Source: an uncultured Bacteroidales bacterium
GTDB lineage: Bacteria > Bacteroidota > Bacteroidia > Bacteroidales > UBA932
Direction of reading: 5' to 3'
Length of the DNA: 39,832 nt
Assembly (NCBI GenBank): GCA_944323805.1
Contig: CALUTW010000016.1
Location: forward strand, 1-39,832
The translations under genes and the position numbers were made by a program. Positions 8,482-16,278 of this stretch are shown here, in pieces. Numbering within the stretch: the first letter of the stretch is position 1; every line of letters begins with the position of its first letter. The notes below the pieces were generated by a model. That model was given only the letters and a program-made list of their open reading frames with translations. It made no database searches and was not told the DNA's origin.

Positions 8482-9888
8482 ATGACAAAACTAATGACTG
8501 CATATATGGGACAGAACGGGAACAGTCCGAAAGCCGGACAAGGGACGAAACGGCCGAAAATATTCGTGCTGGACACCAATATCATACTTCACGACTACAG
8601 GGCCATCCACCACTTCCAGGAGAACGACATAGTGATACCTGTCGCAGTCCTGGAGGAGCTGGACAAATTCAAGAAAGGCCATGACTCCCTGAATTTCAAT
8701 GCGAGGGAATTCATGAGAGAGATAGACAGGCTGTCAGAGAACAGGAAATTCGGCACCGAAGGAGTCCCGATAGGCAGGCATCTCGGCAATATCAAGATAG
8801 AGCTGAGCCACCCGTTCCCGGATGACCTGAAAGGATGCTTTCAGGACGACATCCCGGACCACAGGATACTCGCCACGGCAATGTGGGTAAAATCCAGGCA
8901 TCCGGACAGGTTCGTAGCCCTTGTCACGAAGGATGTAAACCTGAGGATGAAGGCGAAGGCGGTAGGAATGGAGGCCCAGGATTACCTCACGGACCGCGTC
9001 GACGAATCAAAGGTAGAATATATCCGGAACGAGGTAATAGTCATGAACGATCTCGCACCGGAGAAGATACAGAACCTTGCATACGGACAGGGCGGCATAT
9101 CATATAAGGATGTCAGCGATGACGAACCGTCCCCGAACCAGCTGTACCAGTTCAGATGGGAAAAAGGGGAGGATTCATATGTGACATGCGGAAGGTATGA
9201 CAGCGGCAAAAAGAAGATAGTCCTTGTAAAGAACAAATATGCCTATGGCATATCCCCACGCAATGACGAACAGAAATTCGCGCTGGACGCGTGCCTGAAC
9301 CCCGATATACGGCTCGTTTCGCTTACCGGAGGCGCAGGGACAGGAAAAACGCTGCTGGCACTTGCGGCAGCCCTTGAACAGGAGAGAGACTTTGACCAGA
9401 TCATCCTGTCCCGGCCGGCTGTGACTCTCGGCAACCAGGACATAGGCTTTCTTCCGGGGGACCAGAAAACAAAGATGGGGCCATTCGTACAGCCTCTTCT
9501 CGACAATCTGAATGTCATCCGCAACTGCTTCAAGCCAGGCAGCAAGCAGGCTCTGAAGATTGATGCCATGCTCAAGGACGAGAAGCTGCTCATCTCCCCG
9601 CTGGCATACATTAGGGGCAGGAGTCTCGGGAAAGTCTTCTTCATAATCGACGAAGCCCAGAACCTTACCCCGCATGAAATCAAGACAATCATTACCAGGG
9701 CCGGCGAAGGGACAAAAATGGTATTCACAGGAGACATATTCCAGATTGACCAGCCGTACCTCGACATCTACTCCAACGGGCTTACGCATCTCGGGGAAAA
9801 GATGTCAGGACAGCCTCTCTTCGAGCACATCAATCTCCGGAAAGGAGAGAGAAGCGAACTTTCCGACATTGCCAGCAGGCTGCTATAG
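8482..9888 (+). CDS. PIN domain-PhoH family ATPase (PhoH2/YlaK type)
   Basis: A two-domain protein of 468 residues. The N-terminal PIN ribonuclease domain (about 28-180) keeps the acidic residues expected for metal-dependent RNA cleavage: VLDTNIILHD, VAVLEELDKFKKG, DHRILATAMW and LVTKDVNLRMKA. The C-terminal PhoH ATPase/helicase-like domain has Walker A GGAGTGKT (about 283-290), Walker B FFIIDEAQN (about 386-394) and the FTGDIFQID sensor region. PIN-PhoH proteins such as mycobacterial PhoH2 act as RNA helicases and ribonucleases, and there are encoded with a small upstream antitoxin-like partner. Here the upstream neighbour is the PurL-like protein and no small antitoxin gene is seen. Internal ATGs at codons 5 and 9 are alternative starts. 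It is followed by a 196-base gap before ppdK. Confidence 0.92.
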   Translation: MTKLMTAYMGQNGNSPKAGQGTKRPKIFVLDTNIILHDYRAIHHFQENDIVIPVAVLEELDKFKKGHDSLNFNAREFMREIDRLSENRKFGTEGVPIGRHLGNIKIELSHPFPDDLKGCFQDDIPDHRILATAMWVKSRHPDRFVALVTKDVNLRMKAKAVGMEAQDYLTDRVDESKVEYIRNEVIVMNDLAPEKIQNLAYGQGGISYKDVSDDEPSPNQLYQFRWEKGEDSYVTCGRYDSGKKKIVLVKNKYAYGISPRNDEQKFALDACLNPDIRLVSLTGGAGTGKTLLALAAALEQERDFDQIILSRPAVTLGNQDIGFLPGDQKTKMGPFVQPLLDNLNVIRNCFKPGSKQALKIDAMLKDEKLLISPLAYIRGRSLGKVFFIIDEAQNLTPHEIKTIITRAGEGTKMVFTGDIFQIDQPYLDIYSNGLTHLGEKMSGQPLFEHINLRKGERSELSDIASRLL

Positions 9889-9979
9889 TCCGGCGGCATT
9901 ATGCAGGAAACAGCCGGCAAAAAGACGGCTTGCCTGCCATTTGTCGGTAACAACATCAATTAAATTTTATCAATCTGAT

Positions 9980-9987
9980 TATTTTTG
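9980..9987 (+). promoter_or_regulatory. -7 box (TATTTTTG), candidate promoter of ppdK
   Basis: The 196-base gap between phoH and ppdK is AT-rich in its second half and contains TATTTTTG, matching TAnnTTTG. Initiation near 9994 would give a leader of about 90 bases. No -33 TTTG lies at the right distance. A short stem (AGCCG/CGGCT near 9911-9929) follows phoH but has no U tract, so a terminator there is not claimed. Confidence 0.45.
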
Positions 9988-10084
9988 TTAATTTAGCGCG
10001 GATATTCTTAAGTATTGTCATGAATATCGACATACAGCGGAATTTATTTAACGGAACATTTAAAAATCCTTTATTTTATACACT

Positions 10085-12814
10085 ATGACAGACAAAAAGA
10101 AAAGGGTCTACCGCTTCGGAGGGAAAACTGCCGAAGGAGACGGGGCTATGAGAGAACTGCTCGGAGGCAAGGGTGCCAATCTTGCCGAAATGTGCAAGCT
10201 GGGAATACCGGTGCCTGCCGGATTTACCATTACAACAGAATGTTGCGCTGAGTATTATGAGCTTTGCGGGGGCTATCCTGATGAGCTGAAGGAAGAAGTC
10301 GCAGAGGCAATGAAGGCGACGGAAGCCATCATGGGCAAGAAATTCGGGGATGCAGAAGACCCGCTTCTTGTCAGCTGCCGTTCAGGAGCAAGAAGCTCCA
10401 TGCCAGGCATGATGGACACAATCCTCAATATCGGACTGTGCTCCGCAACAATTCCTGGAATGATCAAGAAGACAGGAAATCCCCGTTTCGTATATGATGC
10501 ATACAGACGTCTGATCATGATGTATTCCGATGTCGTCATGGAAAAGGCCGAAGGCATAGAGCCTGCAGACGGACAGGGAATCCGCCAGCAGCTCGACAGG
10601 ATGATGGAGGAGCTCAAGAAGGCCAAAGGATATGCCTCCGATACCGACATCACTGCCGAAGAACTGCAGATGCTCTGCGAGAAGTTCAAGGAAAGGGTAA
10701 AGGAAGTGCTCGGAGTCGAGTTCCCTGATTCAGCCGAGGCCCAGCTCTGGGGCAGCATCGGAGGAGTATTCAAGTCATGGAACGGGAAAAGGGCAATCGC
10801 CTACAGAAGGATTGAAGGAATCCCTGATGACTGGGGTACGGCTGTAAACGTACAGTCGATGGTATTCGGGAACATGGGCAACACATCCGCGACAGGTGTG
10901 GCATTCTCGCGTAACCCGGCAACCGGGGACAACAAGTTCTACGGGGAATGGCTCATCAATGCACAGGGAGAGGACGTCGTTGCAGGTATCCGCACTCCTA
11001 ATCCGCTCAATGAAGCCACAAAGAATCCGCACAACGCCAACCTCGAGTCCCTCGAGAAGGCAATGCCAGGAGTATACAAGGAGCTCGACGGCATACGCGT
11101 ACTTCTTGAAGACCACTTCAAGGACATGCAGGACATCGAGTTCACTATCCAGGACGGAAAGCTGTGGATGCTCCAGTGCCGTATCGGAAAGAGAACCGGT
11201 GTGGCAGCGCTCAACATGGCAATGGACATGTTAAACGAGGGCATGATTGACGAGAAGACTGCTGTCATGAGAGTATCTCCGGCACAGCTCGATGAAATCC
11301 TCCACCCTATCCTCGACCCTGCATCCGAGAAGAAAGCCAAGGTCATCGCACGTGGACTTCCTGCCAGCCCGGGCGGAGCCGTAGGAAAAATCGTATTCTC
11401 ATCCGAGGCCGCAATGGAGCTCAACAGGAACGGAGAAAAGGCCATCCTTGTCAGAGAGGAGACATCTCCGGAAGACGTTGAAGGCATGAGAGCCGCAGCC
11501 GGAATCCTGACTGCAAGAGGCGGCATGACCTCGCATGCGGCACTTGTCGCCCGCGGCTGGGGAAAATGCTGTATAGTAGGATGCGAGGCAATGCATATCG
11601 ACCTTGAAAACAAGGTGCTCAAGTTCAACGGTGCAGAATACCATGAGGGGGATATCCTCAGCCTCAACGGTTCAAAGGGACTCGTATACGGTACTGAAAT
11701 AGATACCATGGACGCCTCCGAGAATCCGAGGTTCATCAAGTTCATGCAGATTGTGGACAAGTTCCGCACTCTCGGGGTAAGGACCAACGCCGACACACCT
11801 GAGGACGCAGAAAGGGCTCTCAGCTTCGGTGCAGAGGGTATCGGTCTCTTCCGTATAGAACACATGTTCTACGGCAAGAATTCAGAAGTTCCTCTTGCAA
11901 AACTGCGTAAGATGATCCTTTCAAGGACCGATGATGAAAGACGCGCAGCACTTGCAGAACTCGAGCCGTTCATCAAGGCATCTGTCAAGAGCACAATGAA
12001 GGTAATGGACGGCAAGCCGGTAACCTTCCGTCTTCTCGACCCGCCACTCCACGAGTTCGTGCCGCAGACTCCTGAAAAACGCGAGGAGCTCGCAAAGGAA
12101 CTCGGCATCTCTGAAGTCGACATAGAGAAGAGAGGCGAATCCCTGCATGAGGTCAACCCTATGATGGGACACCGCGGAGTCCGTCTCCATATCACATATC
12201 CGATGATTTCCGAGACCCAGTTCAGGGCAATCTTCACTGCCGCCGCAGAGCTCAAGCAGGAGGGTCACCACCCTATGCCTGAAATCATGATTCCGGTAAC
12301 AATATCCGACCGCGAACTCATATTCCAGAAAGCCATCTGCGACAGGGTCAAGGCAGAAGTCGAAGGCAGCACAATCAGGGAACCTATAGAGTACAAGTAC
12401 GGTACGATGATAGAAATCCCTCGTGCAGCACTCATAGCCGACCGGATGGCACGCACCGCACAGTTCTTCTCATTCGGGACAAACGACCTTACCCAGATGA
12501 CGTTCGGATTCTCCCGCGATGACGTAGGAACATTCATGGGCGACTACCTCGGCAACAAGATTCTCGATGCTGACCCGTTCCAGACCATCGACAAGAGGGC
12601 TGTCGGCAAACTCATCGAAATCGGTGTGAACGGCGGTCGCAGCACACGTCCAGACCTCAAGGTCGGTATCTGCGGCGAACATGGAGGAGACCCTGCATCA
12701 GTTGAATTCTGCTACAAGATCGGACTCAACTACGTGTCATGCTCTCCGTTCCGCGTTCCAATCGCACGCCTCGCTGCGGCGCAGGCTGCAATCAAGGCCG
12801 GAGCAGAAAAATAG
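10085..12814 (+). CDS. ppdK: Pyruvate, phosphate dikinase
   Basis: PPDK interconverts pyruvate + ATP + Pi with PEP + AMP + PPi in the cytosol. In anaerobic Bacteroidales it links glycolysis or gluconeogenesis to PPi. The 909-residue protein has the three expected parts. An N-terminal ATP-grasp nucleotide domain starts with GGKGANLAEM and contains CRSGARSSMPGMMDT. The central phosphohistidine domain has GGMTSHAALVARGWGKC with the swivelling His at residue 484. The C-terminal TIM barrel has the PEP/pyruvate site, including ICGEHGGDPASVEFC with the acid/base Cys at 863. Codon choice is richer in CGC/CGT Arg and CTC Leu than in neighbouring genes, as expected for high expression. It is a single-gene unit closed by a strong terminator. 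Confidence 0.98.
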   Translation: MTDKKKRVYRFGGKTAEGDGAMRELLGGKGANLAEMCKLGIPVPAGFTITTECCAEYYELCGGYPDELKEEVAEAMKATEAIMGKKFGDAEDPLLVSCRSGARSSMPGMMDTILNIGLCSATIPGMIKKTGNPRFVYDAYRRLIMMYSDVVMEKAEGIEPADGQGIRQQLDRMMEELKKAKGYASDTDITAEELQMLCEKFKERVKEVLGVEFPDSAEAQLWGSIGGVFKSWNGKRAIAYRRIEGIPDDWGTAVNVQSMVFGNMGNTSATGVAFSRNPATGDNKFYGEWLINAQGEDVVAGIRTPNPLNEATKNPHNANLESLEKAMPGVYKELDGIRVLLEDHFKDMQDIEFTIQDGKLWMLQCRIGKRTGVAALNMAMDMLNEGMIDEKTAVMRVSPAQLDEILHPILDPASEKKAKVIARGLPASPGGAVGKIVFSSEAAMELNRNGEKAILVREETSPEDVEGMRAAAGILTARGGMTSHAALVARGWGKCCIVGCEAMHIDLENKVLKFNGAEYHEGDILSLNGSKGLVYGTEIDTMDASENPRFIKFMQIVDKFRTLGVRTNADTPEDAERALSFGAEGIGLFRIEHMFYGKNSEVPLAKLRKMILSRTDDERRAALAELEPFIKASVKSTMKVMDGKPVTFRLLDPPLHEFVPQTPEKREELAKELGISEVDIEKRGESLHEVNPMMGHRGVRLHITYPMISETQFRAIFTAAAELKQEGHHPMPEIMIPVTISDRELIFQKAICDRVKAEVEGSTIREPIEYKYGTMIEIPRAALIADRMARTAQFFSFGTNDLTQMTFGFSRDDVGTFMGDYLGNKILDADPFQTIDKRAVGKLIEIGVNGGRSTRPDLKVGICGEHGGDPASVEFCYKIGLNYVSCSPFRVPIARLAAAQAAIKAGAEK

Positions 12815-12869
12815 TCTGAACGTCCATATTAGCTCACATGGCAAAGACAAGCCTGTGAATCGACACAAT

Positions 12870-12903
12870 AAAAGGGATTTGCTCATAAGGGTAAATCCCT
12901 TTT
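12870..12903 (+). terminator. Rho-independent terminator of ppdK
   Basis: A perfect 11-base inverted repeat, AAAAGGGATTT (12870-12880) and AAATCCCTTTT (12893-12903), with a 12-base loop. It lies 55 bases after the ppdK stop and ends in a short T run. Confidence 0.85.
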
Positions 12904-12964
12904 GCTGTATGAACGACGAAATTTGACACTCAACACTTTTAAAAGGCAGATTGTAAAAATGATG

Positions 12965-12972
12965 TATATTTG
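12965..12972 (+). promoter_or_regulatory. -7 box (TATATTTG) for the lipoprotein gene
   Basis: TATATTTG fits TAnnTTTG and lies 24 bases before the ATG at 12997. Its last three bases (TTG) are in frame with the gene and could be mistaken for an upstream start; treating them as promoter explains the sequence better. A well-spaced -33 box is not evident. Confidence 0.55.
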
Positions 12973-12996
12973 CAGCGGAAAAAAAGTTATTTTATC

Positions 12997-14055
12997 ATGA
13001 AAAACAAAAGATTTTTGATTCATGTCATTGGCTCCTGCTGCATGTTCATCGCCGCAGCATCATGCTCAAATGACAACATTAACCCTGTTACCCCCCCCGA
13101 TGGAGGAGAGACAGTAAAGCCGACTGAGGGAGTAAGCACCGAGGCATTCTACAAGGGGGACCACTATGGGACAGAGACCGGGAATCTCTGGATTAACTTC
13201 ATCTCGGACATGGAATTCGATGACTGGGCAGGAGACTATGTCGGTCCAGGCTACATCCTCTGCCTCGACTTCAACACTGTACTGGCGGAAAACCCGGACT
13301 TTGCTTCACTGGCCGAGGGGACATACACATGCGACTACTCCAATGACACTCATGAGGAGTTCACTCTCAACGTAGCAGATGGAGACAGCTATCTGACGCG
13401 TTATGATGAAAGCGGCTCATACGAAAGCTTCAATATCATAGGCGGGGATGTAAAGGTTGCAATAAAGGACGGATACTACTGCATAGATGCAGCACTCACT
13501 CTTGATGACGAATCCGACTACTCATACAGTTTCATCGGGGAGATTTCCTTCATAAACCGTTCGGATGAGGGAGAGATGAGCAATATGACACAGGATGTCG
13601 TGCTTTCCGGCATGTCACAGGCGCTTGTCGCATACGGCGGTTATGCATTCACAGAGACATCCGACCTCTACACTGTCATCATAGCCGGTCCCGACTACGA
13701 CCTCGACTCGAACTTCGGGCAGTCCGATGCCCTGATGTTGTCGGTCAATGTGACGCCTGGCAGTTCGGATGGCATCCCTTCAGGCACATACACAATCATC
13801 GATGCAAATACTGCTGATGACTATGATGTCAATACGGCACTGAGCGGTTTCTATGAGCCGACATACGGAGGATATTTCGGGTCATGGTATTTCTCGACTG
13901 AAAACAGGATCGAGGCTTCCGTCCGCGGAGGCTTCGTGACAATAACAGACAACGGCAATGACAACTATACATTCGAGATAGCTCTGGAAGACGGTTACGG
14001 ACATAAGATTACCGGCACGTATTCCGGCCCGTGCCAGGTAGAGGACTGGTCATAA
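12997..14055 (+). CDS. Putative surface lipoprotein with an internal duplication, function unknown
   Basis: A 352-residue secreted protein of unknown function. The start at 12997 gives a clean lipoprotein signal: MKNKRF, a hydrophobic core, then the lipobox AASC with Cys23. After the Cys comes SNDN, similar to the acidic lipoprotein export signal that sends Bacteroidota lipoproteins to the cell surface. A Pro/Thr-rich spacer (about 28-45) precedes two beta-rich halves that look related to each other (about 48-180 and 195-350). Both share a run like EGTYTCDYSND / SGTYTIIDANT, then a GGxVxIxDxxxxxYxxxxAL segment and a final YSYSFIGEI / HKITGTYSG strand. The protein is rich in Asp, Tyr, Gly and Ser. 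It is a single-gene unit between two terminators. A glycan- or peptide-binding role is possible, but nothing in the sequence proves it. Confidence 0.75.
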   Translation: MKNKRFLIHVIGSCCMFIAAASCSNDNINPVTPPDGGETVKPTEGVSTEAFYKGDHYGTETGNLWINFISDMEFDDWAGDYVGPGYILCLDFNTVLAENPDFASLAEGTYTCDYSNDTHEEFTLNVADGDSYLTRYDESGSYESFNIIGGDVKVAIKDGYYCIDAALTLDDESDYSYSFIGEISFINRSDEGEMSNMTQDVVLSGMSQALVAYGGYAFTETSDLYTVIIAGPDYDLDSNFGQSDALMLSVNVTPGSSDGIPSGTYTIIDANTADDYDVNTALSGFYEPTYGGYFGSWYFSTENRIEASVRGGFVTITDNGNDNYTFEIALEDGYGHKITGTYSGPCQVEDWS

Positions 14056-14077
14056 GGCACCGGTCTTAAGGCAGGAC

Positions 14078-14129
14078 AAGGCTTCCGTATGCATCCGGCA
14101 GACACCGGCACATATCAGGAAGCCTTTTT
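14078..14129 (+). terminator. Terminator after the lipoprotein gene
   Basis: The arms AAGGCTTCC (14078-14086) and GGAAGCCTT (14118-14126) form a perfect 9-base stem followed by TTT. The 31-base loop contains two CCGG elements that can form an inner stem. It lies between convergent genes and touches the stop codon of the gene on the other strand. The T run favours termination on the plus strand only. Confidence 0.7.
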
Positions 14130-14653
14130 CATTTCCTGTGGAAGGCCCATAGTATGATGCCTATCGACACGGATACATTGAGGGAATGTTTCGTACCGTA
14201 CTGGGGAATCTCTATTGCAATGTCAGAGGCATCCACGACTTCCTGGGACACCCCGGAGACCTCGTTGCCGAATATAAGGGCATACCTGACCGAGGGGTCC
14301 GGCACAAAAGTGTCAAGGCTCACGGAACCGACAGTCTGCTCCACACTGACAAGCACATACCCCTCGGCCTTCAGCCTTGCGACTGCATCCATCGTATCAT
14401 CATAATGCTCCCATGCCACACTGGATTCCGCCCCGAGGGCCGACTTGTGAATCTCGGCCGATGGAGGCACAGCACAGATTCCGCACAGGCAGACCTTATC
14501 CACCTTGAACGAATCACTGCTTCTGAATGCAGAGCCGACATTATGGGCACTGCGGATATTGTCAAGCACAACCACGAGTCCGGAATCGGGAAGCTGCCGG
14601 TACTCCTCGGGAGACACTCTCCCAAGCTCTATATTCAATAGTTTTCTATTCAT
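14129..14653 (-). CDS. Small TrmH-family (SPOUT) RNA methyltransferase
   Basis: A 174-residue S-adenosylmethionine-dependent RNA 2'-O-methyltransferase of the SpoU/TrmH family, without an extra RNA-binding domain. All three SPOUT knot motifs are present: DNIRSAHNVGSAFRSSD (motif 1, residues about 31-47), LIFGNEVSGVSQEVVDASD (motif 2), and IEIPQYGTKHSLNVSVSIGI (motif 3). The Arg of motif 1 and the Asn of SLNVSVS are the usual catalytic and binding residues. The size is close to TrmL-type tRNA enzymes, but the target nucleotide cannot be read from the sequence. The ATG at 14653 (MNRKLLNIELG) was chosen. The frame stays open for 57 more codons upstream, but that part crosses the divergent promoter and encodes a Cys/Phe-rich unnatural stretch. 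Confidence 0.88.
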   Translation of the reverse strand: MNRKLLNIELGRVSPEEYRQLPDSGLVVVLDNIRSAHNVGSAFRSSDSFKVDKVCLCGICAVPPSAEIHKSALGAESSVAWEHYDDTMDAVARLKAEGYVLVSVEQTVGSVSLDTFVPDPSVRYALIFGNEVSGVSQEVVDASDIAIEIPQYGTKHSLNVSVSIGIILWAFHRK

Positions 14654-14696
14654 AAGAAAAAGAAATCTCCGCAAAAAAGAGCAAAAGTTATCAACA

Positions 14697-14704
14697 CAAA
14701 GGTA
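14697..14704 (-). promoter_or_regulatory. -7 box (TACCTTTG) for the SPOUT methyltransferase gene
   Basis: TACCTTTG on the minus strand fits TAnnTTTG, 43 bases upstream of the ATG at 14653. It is only 20 bases from the glyA -7 box on the other strand, so the two genes fire from overlapping divergent promoters. Confidence 0.55.
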
Positions 14705-14723
14705 GCAAAAATAAAATTTTGAG

Positions 14724-14731
14724 TACTTTTG
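14724..14731 (+). promoter_or_regulatory. -7 box (TACTTTTG) for glyA
   Basis: TACTTTTG fits TAnnTTTG. Initiation near 14738 leaves a leader of only about 13 bases before the glyA ATG, too short for a glycine or purine riboswitch. Confidence 0.6.
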
Positions 14732-14750
14732 TACGTTAAACTTATCCACG

Positions 14751-16079
14751 ATGAAACAGGATCTGCAGATTTTCAATCTGATTAAAAAAGAAGAGGAAAG
14801 GCAGACTATGGGCATAGAACTCATAGCCTCCGAGAACTATGTCAGCGACCAGGTGCTCGAGGCACTCGGCTCGATATGCACGAACAAATACGCTGAAGGC
14901 TATCCAGGCGCAAGATACTATGGAGGGTGCGAGGTAATTGACCAGATAGAACAGCTGGCCATCGACAGGGTATGCGAGCTTTTCGAGGCGGAATACGCCA
15001 ATGTGCAGCCGCACTCCGGAGCGCAGGCAAACATGGCCGTAATGATGGCCTGCCTTAAGCCGGGAGACACCTTCATGGGACTCGACCTGTCGCACGGAGG
15101 GCATCTTACACACGGCTCCCCGGTAAACATGTCCGGCATCCTGTACCATGCAGTATCGTACGGGCTTGACGAAGTCACAGGACTCGTTGACTACAACAGC
15201 ATGGAGAAGCTTGCCCTCGAATACAGGCCGAAGCTGATCATCGGAGGGGCATCAGCCTATTCAAGGGAGTGGAACTGGGCAAGGATGAGAGAGATTGCCG
15301 ACAAGGTGGGAGCAATCCTGATGGTCGACATGGCACATACGGCAGGGCTTATAGCAGCCGGACTTCTCAGCAATCCGGTCAGGTACGCACATATCGTAAC
15401 CTCCACGACACATAAGACACTCAGAGGACCACGCGGAGGAATCATACTCATGGGCAAGGACTTCGACAACCCGTGGGGAATCACGACTCCTAAAGGCGTC
15501 ATAAAGAAGATGTCGCAGATTCTGAATTCGAGCGTATTCCCGGGAGTACAGGGAGGTCCGCTCGAACACTGCATCGCAGCCAAGGCGGTGTCCTTCTATG
15601 AGGCTCTCCAGCCTGAATTCAAGGAATACCAGAAACAGGTTGTCGCCAATGCTGCGACAATGGCTGAAGCATTTTCAGAAAAAGGATACAAGATTGTCTC
15701 CGGAGGCACTGACAATCATCTTATGCTGATTGACCTGCGCACGAAATTCCCGGACCTTTCAGGGAAAGTGGCAGAAAAGGAGCTCGGCAAGGCCGATATC
15801 ACAATAAACAAGAATATGGTGCCGTTTGACACCAGGTCAGCCTTCCAGACATCGGGCATCAGGATAGGCACGCCTGCAATCACATCGAGGGGATTCGTCG
15901 AGAAGGATATGGAGTTCATCGTCAATCTCATAGACACAGTCCTCTCCAATGCAGCAGCCCATCTCGACCTCATATCAGGAAAGACCGAGGAAGGGAAGGA
16001 AGAGTACGAGGAGGTACTTGCCGCAGTACGCAGACAGGTCAGGATGAAAGTATCCGGCATGCCGCTCAACAGATACTGA
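14751..16079 (+). CDS. glyA: Serine hydroxymethyltransferase
   Basis: GlyA converts serine and tetrahydrofolate to glycine and 5,10-methylene-THF using pyridoxal phosphate, the main entry of one-carbon units. The 442-residue protein shows the full family pattern. [20 protein letters not shown] and [17 protein letters not shown] at the N-terminus form the substrate pocket. [12 protein letters not shown] and [16 protein letters not shown] bind the cofactor. [15 protein letters not shown] carries the PLP Lys near residue 223, and a C-terminal domain contains [15 protein letters not shown]. The length is normal to slightly long. It is transcribed alone from a promoter divergent with the SPOUT methyltransferase and ends at a strong terminator. 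Confidence 0.98.
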   Translation: MKQDLQIFNLIKKEEERQTMGIELIASENYVSDQVLEALGSICTNKYAEGYPGARYYGGCEVIDQIEQLAIDRVCELFEAEYANVQPHSGAQANMAVMMACLKPGDTFMGLDLSHGGHLTHGSPVNMSGILYHAVSYGLDEVTGLVDYNSMEKLALEYRPKLIIGGASAYSREWNWARMREIADKVGAILMVDMAHTAGLIAAGLLSNPVRYAHIVTSTTHKTLRGPRGGIILMGKDFDNPWGITTPKGVIKKMSQILNSSVFPGVQGGPLEHCIAAKAVSFYEALQPEFKEYQKQVVANAATMAEAFSEKGYKIVSGGTDNHLMLIDLRTKFPDLSGKVAEKELGKADITINKNMVPFDTRSAFQTSGIRIGTPAITSRGFVEKDMEFIVNLIDTVLSNAAAHLDLISGKTEEGKEEYEEVLAAVRRQVRMKVSGMPLNRY

Positions 16080-16162
16080 TGAAATACCGGTTGCACGATT
16101 GAGTGACACGGGAAAGATACGGACGGACCCTAAGTCAAGTCCGGATTTATTCCCCATGATTT

Positions 16163-16225
16163 AAGAAGCCGACCCAACAGCAGGAATTTCAAGGCCTGCG
16201 AAGATGAGTTGAGTCGGCTTCTTTT
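16163..16225 (+). terminator. Long nested terminator after glyA
   Basis: An outer stem AAGAAGCCGAC (16163-16173) with GTCGGCTTCTT (16213-16223) is perfect. It continues inward past one mismatch with CAAC/GTTG, and encloses a second hairpin GCAGG/CCTGC (16180-16184, 16195-16199). A T run follows. It lies between convergent glyA and the outer-membrane barrel gene, so it may also limit antisense read-through. The rest of 16080-16278 holds no gene that I can see. Confidence 0.85.
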
Positions 16226-16278
16226 TATTGATTATCCGGAAAGACACCAATCTAATTCAGGGGAATGCCCGGAAGGTC

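Noticed and set aside
9911..9929. Terminator after phoH (AGCCG/CGGCT)
   Set aside because: A five-base stem with no T run; too weak to call.
12970..12996. Upstream TTG start for the lipoprotein
   Set aside because: The TTG is the end of the TATATTTG promoter box, and the ATG at 12997 gives a proper lipoprotein signal.
14732..14750. Riboswitch upstream of glyA
   Set aside because: The predicted leader is only about 13 bases.
14654..14824. N-terminal extension of the small SPOUT methyltransferase
   Set aside because: It would overlap the glyA start and both divergent promoters, and encodes a Cys/Phe-rich stretch unlike the family.
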